The notes beneath the pieces were generated by a model. The model was given only the letters and a program-made list of their open reading frames with translations, did not search any database and had not been told where the DNA came from. From contig JAOANR010000003.1 of assembly GCA_030278955.1 (NCBI GenBank), positions 19,553,050-19,617,049 on the forward strand: DNA of 64,000 nucleotides, read 5' to 3'. The DNA is from Hygrophila difformis. Taxonomy: Eukaryota > Streptophyta > Magnoliopsida > Lamiales > Acanthaceae. The position numbers and the translations under genes were made by a program. Below, in pieces: positions 1-9,600 of this stretch (within the stretch, counting starts at the first letter, position 1; each line of letters begins with the position of its first letter).

Positions 1-174
1 TTTGATTGTATATTAGCCGCTGCCTTGAAGCATAGATTCCCTCTCCGTGCTGTAATTCCAGAGCCCTCCAACCTCAACGGCTCACGGAAATTATTCAGAT
101 TCCTGGTAATGTGCAGCTGGTACACATATGATTGTTTATTCCATCCATTTCCATTTTGAAGTCTACATTTTCTG

Positions 175-182
175 TATAAATA
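175..182 (+). promoter_or_regulatory. TATA box of the thioesterase-like gene
   Basis: TATAAATA lies about 90 bp upstream of the first ATG (272), which leaves room for a short 5' UTR of roughly 60 bases. It is the best TATA match in the 271 bases before the gene. The rest of 1-271 shows nothing else recognisable. Confidence 0.6.
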
Positions 183-271
183 GAGGAACCCTAATTCAGT
201 TCTTTGCATTGCATATGAGTTTGAATTTTGATTTATAGTGTAGTTTAGTAAAGGGTTATATCTCCGGTAAA

Positions 272-2783
272 ATGAGCTATTCAAATTCATCCATGACCTC
301 TGGTTAGTAGCAAAAGCTTCCTTGTTTTTCGGTGGTCTTCTCATGCCTGCATTGTGTTTGATTAAATGTCTGTAATTGAGGGTGCTCTGTGTTTTTTGTA
401 AATGCATTTCTATAGTCCTTTCTGGTGGAAGATTGACTCGTTTGTGCAAATTTCCCAGCTAGAAAAACAATTGAATTTGGGAGAACGTATGTGGTTAAGC
501 CTAAAGGGAAACACCAGGTTACTATAGTTTGGCTGCATGGCCTCGGTGACAATGGTTCCAGGTATAATATGTCTCGACCATGCATTTTTCTTTTTTTAAT
601 GATAATGAGTTCCTCATTCTGATAAAACGTGAATACAACATCCAAAACCACCATTTTTAGAACTTGCTCTTTTAAAAAAGAAATCATTTGGAAACTGAAT
701 TTGGGATCATTAAGAATTTGCAGAGAATTTCCAAGCTTTGTTAATTTATAGAATATGGAAAATTTTGGATGGAGATACTGGTTTTTACTGTTTGGCTTCA
801 TTCCTTAAGTAGGAAACATTTAAGTTCTGACGTTTATATATATTGTGAGCATATTGTTTTCGTTGCTCATTAGCAATTTGCAGTAACAAAATGATGTTGA
901 TATACTATTTATTTATTTATTTTAATTATTATTATTGAGATGATCACTTTACTAGTAACAGAGAAAGGGCCATCCATATCAATAAAGAACAGATATGAAC
1001 TCCTCGTCTAAATATGAGTTCTCAAATTCCTGATTACATGCTCATCCCAAGAGAAACGCTTCGGTGGAGAATATTCCTATGATTGAGTTGTTGGGAAAAA
1101 GCATCTTTGCTAAAGCGTAAAAATAATAAATAGATTTTATCCTTCGTTTTTTATTAGGCTGGTGAACAAACATGATTATTCTTTGAATCTCCTCACATCA
1201 AGTCTTGTTTAATTGTAGTTTAGGAGGAGAATCTGTCCATTGAATTGCTTTTAAATCTGCCACAGAGCATATTAAACAAACGAATCTTCTACAATGCCTG
1301 AAGAAAAATTTTCCACAATGTCTGATTTTCTTAATGTAGTACTAATATTGTTCAACACGATCCAACAAATTTTTAGAAGGTTTTGGAACTGTGACACTTA
1401 CTTTGACATTCTAGCTATCCACTTGTGAAGCTGGAGATAGAAATTAAGCACAGCTCATATACATCTGCTAATTCTCTACTGTATATTTTTTTGTTTTCTG
1501 CAGTTGGTCTCAGTTATTGGAAAGTCTCCCCCTTCCCAATGTAAGTTTCATTACAGTTCCTATCTCAACATGTAATCACTTCTCGGGGATACTTCTTTTT
1601 GTAGGTGCTATTGTAACAAAACATACCCCCTAACCAAAATTGGTTCCCCATCTTAATTTGTGTATGTCCGATGTCCTGCAGATAAAATGGATATGCCCCA
1701 CTGCGCCTACTCGTCCCGTGGCTATACTTGGCGGATTACCTTGCACTTCATGTGAGTTGGAGTGTAGTATATCGATTTCAGCAACATAAACTCCTCGACT
1801 ATATATTTTGCATTAAAATTTGTATGCATCAGGGTTTGATGCTGGAGAGCTTTCTGAAGATTGTCCGCAAGATATTCAAGGTTTAGATACCTCAGCCGCA
1901 CATATTGCTAACTTGCTGTCTACCGAGCCAGCTGACAGTATGGTTTCTTTCTCAAGACATAAATTAACGTACCATATTCTTTTTTAGTATATGTAAATTG
2001 TTGATTTCACTGTTCTCGGTGTTCAACTGTAAGACAATTAGAACTGCACTTTGGTTATTGCAGTTAAACTAGGAGTTGGAGGCTTCAGCAATGGTGCTGC
2101 TACTGCCCTTTATTCCGCCATTTGCTTTGCTCATGGAAAATACAGCAATGGCCGTCCTTACTCCATAAACCTGAGGGCGGTTGTCGCTCTAAGTGGCTGG
2201 CTGCCTGTTTCCAGGTCTGCTTCCAATTTCCAAGGCCCCTTTCTCTCTCAGAAAGTCGAAACCAAAATCGAGAGTTGCAAAAGTATTGCATTAATTATAT
2301 ATGTAGCATTGCAGGAGTTTGAGAAACAAGATTGAAGGATCCCATGACGCCGCTATACGGGCTATGCATCTGCCAATTCTTATCTCCCATGGACTCTGTA
2401 TTCTCCATATCCCTGATCATACTGCATATGTCTTGTGGTTTTTGAGGTTGAAAATTTTATTGTGGTGTAGTGATTGGGGTTGTGCAACGTGCGTGCAGGT
2501 GATGAAGTGGTACCTCACAAGCAAGGGGAGAGATCCTTCCACAGCTTGAGCCAAGCCGGATTCCGTAGCCTAGCATTCAGATCCTACCAAGGGTAATTAA
2601 GTGGCCGGCTCATATATATCCAACTCTTTTTACAGCCTTGTAAAATGTACTAGTATTAATGAGAAATGTATTTTATGGTGGTGTGTGTGTGTGTGTGTGT
2701 TGATCAGGATGGGTCACTATACTGTTCCTGAGGAGATGGAGGAAGTGTGCAGGTGGTTGAAGACCAGGCTGATGGGCTTTTAG
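272..2783 (+). CDS. acyl-protein thioesterase / carboxylesterase-like (APT2 family), nine exons
   Basis: An alpha/beta hydrolase of the acyl-protein thioesterase/lysophospholipase family, which hydrolyses acyl esters or thioesters (for example S-acyl groups on proteins), usually in the cytosol. Coding exons by GT-AG boundaries and frame: 272-302, 459-561, 1504-1540, 1682-1751, 1833-1937, 2064-2214, 2315-2397, 2499-2592 and 2708-2783. They total 750 nt, or 249 residues, normal for the family. Visible motifs are the oxyanion-loop WLHGLGDNGS in exon 2, the nucleophile GFSNG in exon 6, Asp in DEVVP (exon 8) and His in GHYTVP (exon 9), completing a Ser-Asp-His triad. The start MSYSNSSMTS was chosen because splicing at 302/459 gives a continuous frame into the conserved EFGRTYVVKPKGKHQ. 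AATAAA at 2806-2811 may be the poly(A) signal. Oddity: Asn follows the nucleophilic Ser where Gln or Met is usual. The gene looks intact, and substrate cannot be inferred. Confidence 0.9.
2681..2701 (+). repeat. (GT)n microsatellite in the last intron
   Basis: About ten GT units run almost up to the acceptor of the final exon (acceptor AG at 2706-2707). The tract occupies the place of the usual polypyrimidine stretch, so length changes here could affect splicing. Confidence 0.85.
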
Positions 2784-2977
2784 GGATATGAAGTATTTGG
2801 TGGTCAATAAAAATTTTGATGATATAATATGAGTTTGTAGATCAGAGAGCTACTAGTATATAGTATTTCGTGAGATTTCGGAGCTTGCAGTTTTGAACAC
2901 GTGCAGTGAGTGACTATTGAGTGTAATGCAGTATTGGGCTGTTGTCTTTCCCTTTTCTGCCTTTTCATTTCTTTTCC

Positions 2978-3034
2978 AAGTTTGAAATATTCTTTTTTTT
3001 TTTTTTTTTTGGGCTTGGTAAAGTTTGAAATATT
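2978..3034. mobile_element. 29-bp retroposed micro-insertion with 14-bp TSD
   Basis: AAGTTTGAAATATT occurs at 2978-2991 and again at 3021-3034. Between them lies a poly(T) run plus GGGCTTGGTA. A homopolymer next to a long direct duplication is the signature of target-primed reverse transcription, here with the tail on the minus strand. Confidence 0.6.
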
Positions 3035-3093
3035 ATTATATCTGCCTCAATATTATAATATTATAAAGATTGTAATATCCTTTTAATGAACTT

Positions 3094-3141
3094 GTAAGAT
3101 TTCTCGTATTTTGTTTTTGGTAAAGTAAGATTTCTCGTATT
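3094..3141. mobile_element. 14-bp micro-insertion with 17-bp TSD
   Basis: GTAAGATTTCTCGTATT is present at 3094-3110 and 3125-3141, flanking TTGTTTTTGGTAAA. The insert resembles the end of the neighbouring micro-insertion (GGTAAAG). A simple slippage duplication is the alternative explanation. Confidence 0.5.
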
Positions 3142-3997
3142 ATTCTCCACTATATATTTTTTCTCCAATTAATTATAATTTCAGAAATTTTTATGGAAAA
3201 ATTGTACTATTGAAAAAGAATAATTGTGCATGGCCCCATTTGGTATGATGCTGAGTTATGGAATGGTTAATTATATCGTTCACGATGGACCTACATATTA
3301 TTACACACACATTTCGATTGGGATCAATACCTCTCGTCATAAAATGATGCAATTTGGCCGTCTTCAACCCATCCTGTATTTCACAATTTTGCATAATTAA
3401 AGAATCCTCCTAATCCTACAAAAATAGAAATTTGCACCTTTAATTTTGAGCGGGGATGGTCTTAGGATATTTTATATTTGAGAGAATACAACCGTTGAAA
3501 ACAATAATAGTGATGTAGTAGTAGTGGGCATTCTGTATTTAATTTCTTGCCAGCGCCACGCATAGAAGAATAACCCACCCGCACATTTGTCTTAAATCTA
3601 CATACTACATCAAGGCTACGTGTCACCACCACAAACATACTACTACTACTACTACTACTACTACTACAGTCGGATGAAATTAGCAGAAAACCAGATTGAT
3701 CGAGACAGCAGCACGCACAAGCATGCATATCCAAGTAGTAGAAGAAGATAAAAACAACATTATTAATTTATTAGTATTATTATTATTATTCCAACAGTAG
3801 TACAGTAGATGAAACAATCCTTCCCCCTCCCCCATAACTCTTTAGTAGTACTATATATTATTTGTGCAGGGAAGAAAGAAATCTGCTTCTAGTCTTCTTA
3901 TCTCGTAAACAAAACCAGAAATACAACAGGAGATGGAATATGGAATGACAGAATGACGGAATATATATGGATGATGGATGGATGCCCTCCTCAGTCC
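3142..3997. other. intergenic, convergent gene ends
   Basis: AT-rich spacer between the convergent 3' ends of the thioesterase-like gene (+) and the LEA gene (-). It contains a (CTA)n microsatellite at about 3638-3667 and a minus-strand AATAAA (complement of 3767-3772) that could serve the LEA transcript. No further gene is seen. Confidence 0.6.
3638..3667. repeat. (CTA)n microsatellite
   Basis: Ten consecutive trinucleotide units in the spacer between two convergent genes. Confidence 0.9.
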
Positions 3998-4539
3998 TCA
4001 TTTCCGGGGGTGCTCGCCCTCGTCCGGCGGTGCCATCCCCAGGGTGTGCTTCACCGCATCCAGCGCTCCCTGCGCCATTCCCTTCGCCTGTTCCCCCGTC
4101 TTCTGCAGCAATCCCCCCGTCTTCTCCTTCCCCGCCTCCGCCGTCTCCTTCCCCGACTCCGCCATCTCCGCCGCTTTCTCCTTCGCCGCCTGAGCCGCCG
4201 CCGCCGCCTTCTCCTTCGCCGCTTCTGCCGTCTCCGCAGCCCTGCCCTTGGCCTCGCCCATTCGCTCCCCCGTCGTGTCCTTCGCCTCCTGACTGCGCTC
4301 CTTTGTGGCGCCCGCCGCCTCCGACGCCTTTTCCTTCATCGTTTCCACGGCCTGCCCGGTTTTCTCCTGCAAATTTCCCAACATTTTATTGAAAGTAGGT
4401 CGAATTCCTAATTTAACAAATGTACTACTAGTACATCGAAATGGAAATTAGCTAGCTAGGGAAGTTGCTCTCGCGCGGTGTGTACCTGAGCTTGGCCTTT
4501 GGCTTCTCCAGCTCTGTAGCTTGTCTCGTGCGACGACAT
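3998..4539 (-). CDS. late embryogenesis abundant protein, group 3 (LEA_4), two exons
   Basis: A hydrophilic desiccation-protection protein of the LEA_4 family, typically cytosolic or organellar and unfolded until drying. Exon 1 is 4486-4539 (18 residues, MSSHETSYRAGEAKGQAQ); exon 2 is 3998-4366. Donor GT and acceptor AG are present and the frame continues through the junction, giving 140 residues. Exon 2 is a run of Ala/Lys/Glu-rich 11-residue repeats of the type TxEKAxEAAGA (for example around AAKEKAAAAAQAAKEKAAE), with almost no Cys or Trp, predicting amphipathic helix. An open frame also starts at an ATG inside the intron (4384), but it lacks the conserved N-terminus, so the spliced model is preferred. 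The repeats are very GC-rich, unlike the AT-rich surroundings. Family assignment is firm; subcellular location is not visible. Confidence 0.9.
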
Positions 4540-4655
4540 TCTTGAGATTGGTTGAAGTTAATTTGGAATTGATTTTTTGAAAATCGAAAACTATTTGCTG
4601 TATCTGATTTGCAGTGATGATGATTGATGAAAAAGGGTTTTGGGTTTTTGGAGGG

Positions 4656-4751
4656 TTTATATAGAGATGGGTGGTCGTTTTACATAGAGATGGGTGGGAC
4701 TACGACTGCTCGCCACGTGTCCTGCTGTCCGACGCGTGTACAGTACACGTG
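4656..4751 (-). promoter_or_regulatory. LEA promoter: TATA box and two G-box/ABRE cores
   Basis: On the minus strand TATATAAA (complement of 4656-4663) lies about 120 bp upstream of the LEA start codon. Two CACGTG palindromes, at 4714-4719 and 4746-4751, sit about 55-90 bp upstream of the TATA box. The first reads ACACGTGGC on the gene strand and the second GCACGTGTA, both ABRE-type contexts bound by ABA-responsive bZIP factors in known LEA genes. Regulation by ABA and drought is inferred from this pairing. Confidence 0.7.
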
Positions 4752-4815
4752 CCACCCGCAGTTAAGGTACTGTTTCGGGAAATGCGAGGATGAGATCAGA
4801 ATTTTTAAGACAGTT

Positions 4816-5384
4816 GGATTGTGTTCAATTTAAATTTTAAAGAGACTTTAAAAGATTTTTTGGTATTTAATGCATATTTAAAAAGTTCTTAAAAATTTAG
4901 ATATATATAATACAGATTTTAAAAAGTCTTTAAAAATTTTAAAGTATTTGAAGTCTTTATAAATTTTAATGAATTTTTTAAAAAAAATATAACTAAATAA
5001 AATTTCTCTAAACAATCTAAAATTTCTAAAAGTTCTAAACAATCTAAAATTTCTAAAAGTTAATCAAACTATAAATGGAGTCTACACAAAATCAATCAAC
5101 TCTATGTGGAGTCTATGGCCCTGTTTGGCAAAACAGCAAAATGAAATTAGCTTATTCTAGGCAATTTGAAAGAAATTAGCTTATTTGAAAAGATAAAATA
5201 ACTTAAAACAGTCTTCAATCAGCTATTTTTGAAACCGCTGCAAATAGCAGCATTTTGGAATTAGCTTATTTTAGGAGAAAAGTTGGCCTTGAAACTATCA
5301 ATCAGCTAATTTTAACTAATTTATTACTCATATAATCAGTTAACAGCTAACAACTAATTCCCAAAGTCTGGATTGAATACACCC
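4816..5384. repeat. degenerate MITE-like AT-rich region
   Basis: The left edge reads TGTGTTCAATTT and the right edge, reverse-complemented, GTGTATTCAATCC: a plausible degraded terminal inverted repeat. Inside is a run of TTTAAAA/AAGTCTTT motifs, a 27-bp tandem duplication around 5007-5060, and a GGCCCTGTTTGG block at about 5117 that resembles the terminus of a second hAT-like MITE. No TSD could be confirmed and nothing codes. Confidence 0.35.
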
Positions 5385-5556
5385 CATAATTTAAAAATCG
5401 CTACTCCTTCCGTCCTATTAAAAGTTGCTACTTTCTCTTCTGCACAAAATCCAATATAATTATTGAACACTTTATATCTCAAAATCGGTATAAGTAAAAA
5501 TTATATAAAATGTATTTACTCCGTTTTTCTTTTTTATTAGCTACGGTTTGACAAAG

Positions 5557-6630
5557 TGCCATGGATCGATTGTTTGTCTAAGTTGGTCACCGGATGAACA
5601 AGAACACAAAATAAAGAAAAATAAAAGGATAGGTGAAACTTATGGAAGAAGGGGACTAAGTATAACCAAGGGAAGAGGGATTTACCCAAGACAAATGGTT
5701 ACCATGAGTGCATCTTCCATTAGAGCCATTGAAGCAAGTTTCAAATCTTCAATGGTGTGGGTGAACCTAGGGTTTACTCACAAAGTGTTGAGAACCAAGT
5801 GTTGGCTCTCAAGGAGAAATGACTTTGATTCATGAAAATGAGTTGTTCAAAAAATCAAAGTGAATACAAAGCTTGGGGACCCCATATATATAGAGGAAGC
5901 CCATAACACTAAATTAAACAACCCTAGCAAGGTTCTCAACAATTCGGATACAAGAAAACAATAAACTGGATAAGTTTTGTCGCTAGAGAGGGCCGTGTCG
6001 CGGAAGGGACTTTGTCGCGGAAGGGGCTTTGTCGCGGAAAGGGGCTTTGTCGCGGAAGGGGCTTGGTCGCGGAAGGGGGCTTTGTCGCGGAAGGGGGTTC
6101 CGCGACACTGGCTCTTGCTCCGCGACAGGGGCTTGTTCCGCGACAGGGACTGAGAATTCATCCAACTTTCATCTGAATGGGGCCCACTGAGTCCGGCGGC
6201 ACTATTCCGGCGTTGACCGGCACCGGCGACTCCTCCGGCGGGATTCCGACCAACTTCCGGCGACTTCGCCGGAGCTCCGGCGAACCTCCGGCGATCTCCG
6301 ATGCTGACGGCGGCAGACGGTGGTGGCGTTCGTGGGACCCTCAGTTGACCTCCTTATGCTGATTTGATCTGTCTGTGCATCTGGAGGTCTCCCTGCTTCC
6401 GGATTTAGTTGGACAGAGTGGGTCCCAAATTAATGAGACCCGGGCCCTTCCGGTATTCTTCTGCCTGCATTATCAGCTTCAATCTAGGCTCCGCCTTCGG
6501 CTCCAGTTTATCTGCTTCCTGAAACAAAAATAAAGAGACAGAATTAATAAACTTCTTTATTCGTGCCTTTGAAACCGGACTTTCCGGGAAATAGGGAATC
6601 ATGATGCCATGTGTCATGACATCCATGTCA
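5557..6630 (-). repeat. 3' LTR of the gypsy element (1074 bp)
   Basis: Direct repeat of 13392-14457. It contains a minus-strand TATA box (CTATATATA, near 5883-5893), the tandem GTCGCGGAA array at 5997-6150, a CCGGCG-rich stretch at 6190-6320, and the last roughly 75 codons of gag-pol. It has one more array unit than the 5' LTR and lacks an 11-bp GTTGACCGGTC duplication found in that copy. Confidence 0.92.
5997..6150. repeat. GTCGCGGAA tandem and inverted array in the 3' LTR
   Basis: Six direct units of about 17 bp (GTCGCGGAAGGGGCTTT) are followed by three units in opposite orientation (TTCCGCGAC, CTCCGCGAC, TTCCGCGAC). The two halves can pair as a hairpin. The matching array in the 5' LTR (13831-13965) has five direct units. 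Confidence 0.85.
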
Positions 6631-9600
6631 TCCCCACCGCCTTGGGGAGGTTGATCCATCAACCGATCAGCTTCAAACTCCTCATCCCGCTCGTAGAGTG
6701 AAAGATCTGCAACATTGAATGTAGGATGAACATTGTAATGAGAAGGCAGTTCAATCCTGTAAGCATTTTCGTTGATCTTTTCTAGCACTTTGAATGGTCC
6801 ATCTCCGCGGGGAGCGAGTTTTCCATGTCTTTGAGCCGGAAACCTCTCCTTTCGGAGATGAATCCAAACCAAGTCTCCTGGTTTGAGGATCAGCTTCTTC
6901 CGGCCTCGATTGGCATATTTGGCATAGCTCTCAGCAGCTTTCGCCAGACTTTCACGCACGTCCTTGTGTAGGTTCTTGATCGCTGTTGCCCTGTCCCTGC
7001 CATTGAAATTAAGATGCTCACTACAAGGTAGTGGCAGGAGATCGACTGGGGTCAGTGGATTAAAACCATACACAACTTCAAAAGGAGATACATGAGTGGC
7101 ACTATGGACGTGTCTGTTGTATGCAAACTCTATGTGCGGTAGACATTCGTCCCAGCTTTTCGAATTGGAGGATGTGATAATTCTGAGTAGATTGCCCAGT
7201 ACCCTGTTGATTGCCTCCGTTTGACCATCAGTCTGAGGATGGTAAGATGTTGAGAACAGTAGCTGTGTGCCCATCTCTCTCCAAAATCCTTTCCAAAAAT
7301 AGCTCATAAACTTTGTATCTCGATCAGATACGATTGTCTTAGGTACTCCATGAAGACGTACCACCTCCTTGAAGAACAGTTTGGCTATGTGTCGAGCATC
7401 ATTGGTCTTTGCACATGGAATAAAATGTGCCATCTTCGAGAATCGGTCTACTACCACAAAGATGGAATCTTTAGCTCTAGCAGTCCGTGGTAGTCCAAGT
7501 ACAAAGTCCATCGAGATGTCCAGCCAGGGTCCTTGGGGCACAGGCAACGCTTGGTACAAACCATGAGGCTTCACAGTTGATTTGGCCTTCAGACAGACCA
7601 GACACTTGGCAATGTAGTCAGAAACCTGTTTCTGCATTCCTGGCCAGTAGAATTTTTCTGAAAGTACTCCCATAGTTGCATGCTTTCCAAAGTGTCCCAT
7701 GAGGTCTCCCCCGTGAGCTTCCTGAATCAGCAACTCCCTAATGGATCCTCTTGGAATGCATAACCTATTACCGTAATAGAGAAATCCATGTAGGCGGCAG
7801 TACTCCTTGTACCCCTTCTGTTCTGTCAGCTTGAAAATTTCCTTGAAGTCTTCATCAGTGGCATACTGAGTCTTGACTTGCTCAAATCCAAATAGCTTAA
7901 TTGTTGCGAATGATGCCAACGCTAGTCTTCGGGACAACGCATCTGCAACCACATTATCTTTGCCCTTCTTATACTTGATCACATACGGGAATGTCTCAAT
8001 AAACGTGCTCCAACGGGCATGTCTCTTGCTCAGCTGACCTTGAACCTTGATGTGCTTAAGTGTCTCGTGATCAGTATGAATGATGAACTCTCGGCCTCGG
8101 AGATAGTGTTGCCATGTCCTTAAAGCTTGCACGATGGCATATAATTCTTTGTCATAAGTGGAGTAATTCAGTTGAGCTCCACTGAACTTTTCGCTGTAAT
8201 ATGCTATCGGTTGTCCTTCTTGCAACAGTACAGCTCCCATTCCTGTTCCCGATGCATCACTTTGCACTTCGAATGGCAGCTCGAAGTTCGGCAATCCCAA
8301 TACCGGTGCATGGGTCAGTTTGTCCTTAAGTTCATCGAAGGCTTTCTGTTGTGCCGGCCCCCACTTAAAAGGATTCTCTTTCTTGAGTAGTGATGTGATT
8401 GGGGCGGCAATCACGCTGAATTGAGGGACGAATCTCCTAAAGAATCCGCTTAGACCTAGAAAACTTCTGACTTCGTGCACATTGGTCGGCGGCTTCCATT
8501 CGGAAATTGCCCTGATCTTTGATTCATCAACCTTAAGCCCATCCTTGCCTACCACAAATCCAAGGAACGTCACCTCTGGAACACAGAAGGTGCATTTCTC
8601 GAAATTGGCATACAGTCGCACTTCTCGCAATTTGTTCAGAACCTGTTGAACATGAGCAATGTGATCAGTTTCAGTGCAACTATAAACAAGGATATCATCA
8701 AAATATACTACAACAAATTTGCCAATGAATTGTCGTAATGTTTCGTTCATCAAACGCATAAACGTGGAAGGTGCATTAGTGAGGCCGAATGGCATCACGA
8801 GCCACTCGTAAAGGCCGAATTTTGTCTTGAAGGCAGTTTTCCACTCGTCTCCGGGTTGCATCCGGATCTGATGGTATCCACTCTTAAGATCGATCTTGGA
8901 AAATAAGCTTGCACCACCAAGCTCGTCGAGCATGTCGTCCAACCATGGAATAGGATGACGGTACTTGACAGTGATGGCATTGACAGCCCTACAATCAACG
9001 CACATCCGCCAGTCTCCATTCTTCTTTGGCACTAATAGCACTGGAACGGCACACGGTGATAAACTTTCCCGAACCCAGCCCTTCTCAAGCAATCCTTGAA
9101 CCTGTCGTTGAATTTCCTTCGTTTCCTCAGGATTCATCCGGTAGGCGGGTCGGTTAGGAATAGAGGCTCCGGGCATGAAGTCGATTCTGTGCTCCACGCC
9201 TCGAAGTGGTGGCAGTCCGGCAGGCACCTCTTCAGGAAATACATCCTTGTTGCGTTCAAGCATCCTAGCAAAATTTTCAGACAATTCAGGTGCAATATTG
9301 ATAGTTCTACTAGCAGATTCATCGGGCTTAATTAAAGCAAGAAAACAGTGACCTGCAAAGCCAGGTTCTAGCGCTGCTTGCTTGAATTCTATTTTGGTCA
9401 GTATCAGACACTGACTTTCATTACTTGCCTCTGCGGAGGTCTGGCCCACCTTGGCCTTGCCTTTGGCAAGGGTTTTGGCAAGCTCTTCCGCTTTTGCCAT
9501 GTTCGCCCTAAGCTTCTCCTGATCTAATCTTACAAGTTTTACAGGCAGAGGCTTAAACAAATAGTCCTTTTGTCCATGCTTAAAGTACAAAACATTGGAT

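Noticed and set aside
304..801. 165-codon minus-strand frame
   Set aside because: It overlaps exon 2 of the thioesterase-like gene antisense, and its sequence resembles no family.
3953..4411. Plus-strand Pro/Arg-rich frames over the LEA gene
   Set aside because: Antisense shadows of the GC-rich LEA repeats; the minus strand has the conserved family sequence and correct splice sites.
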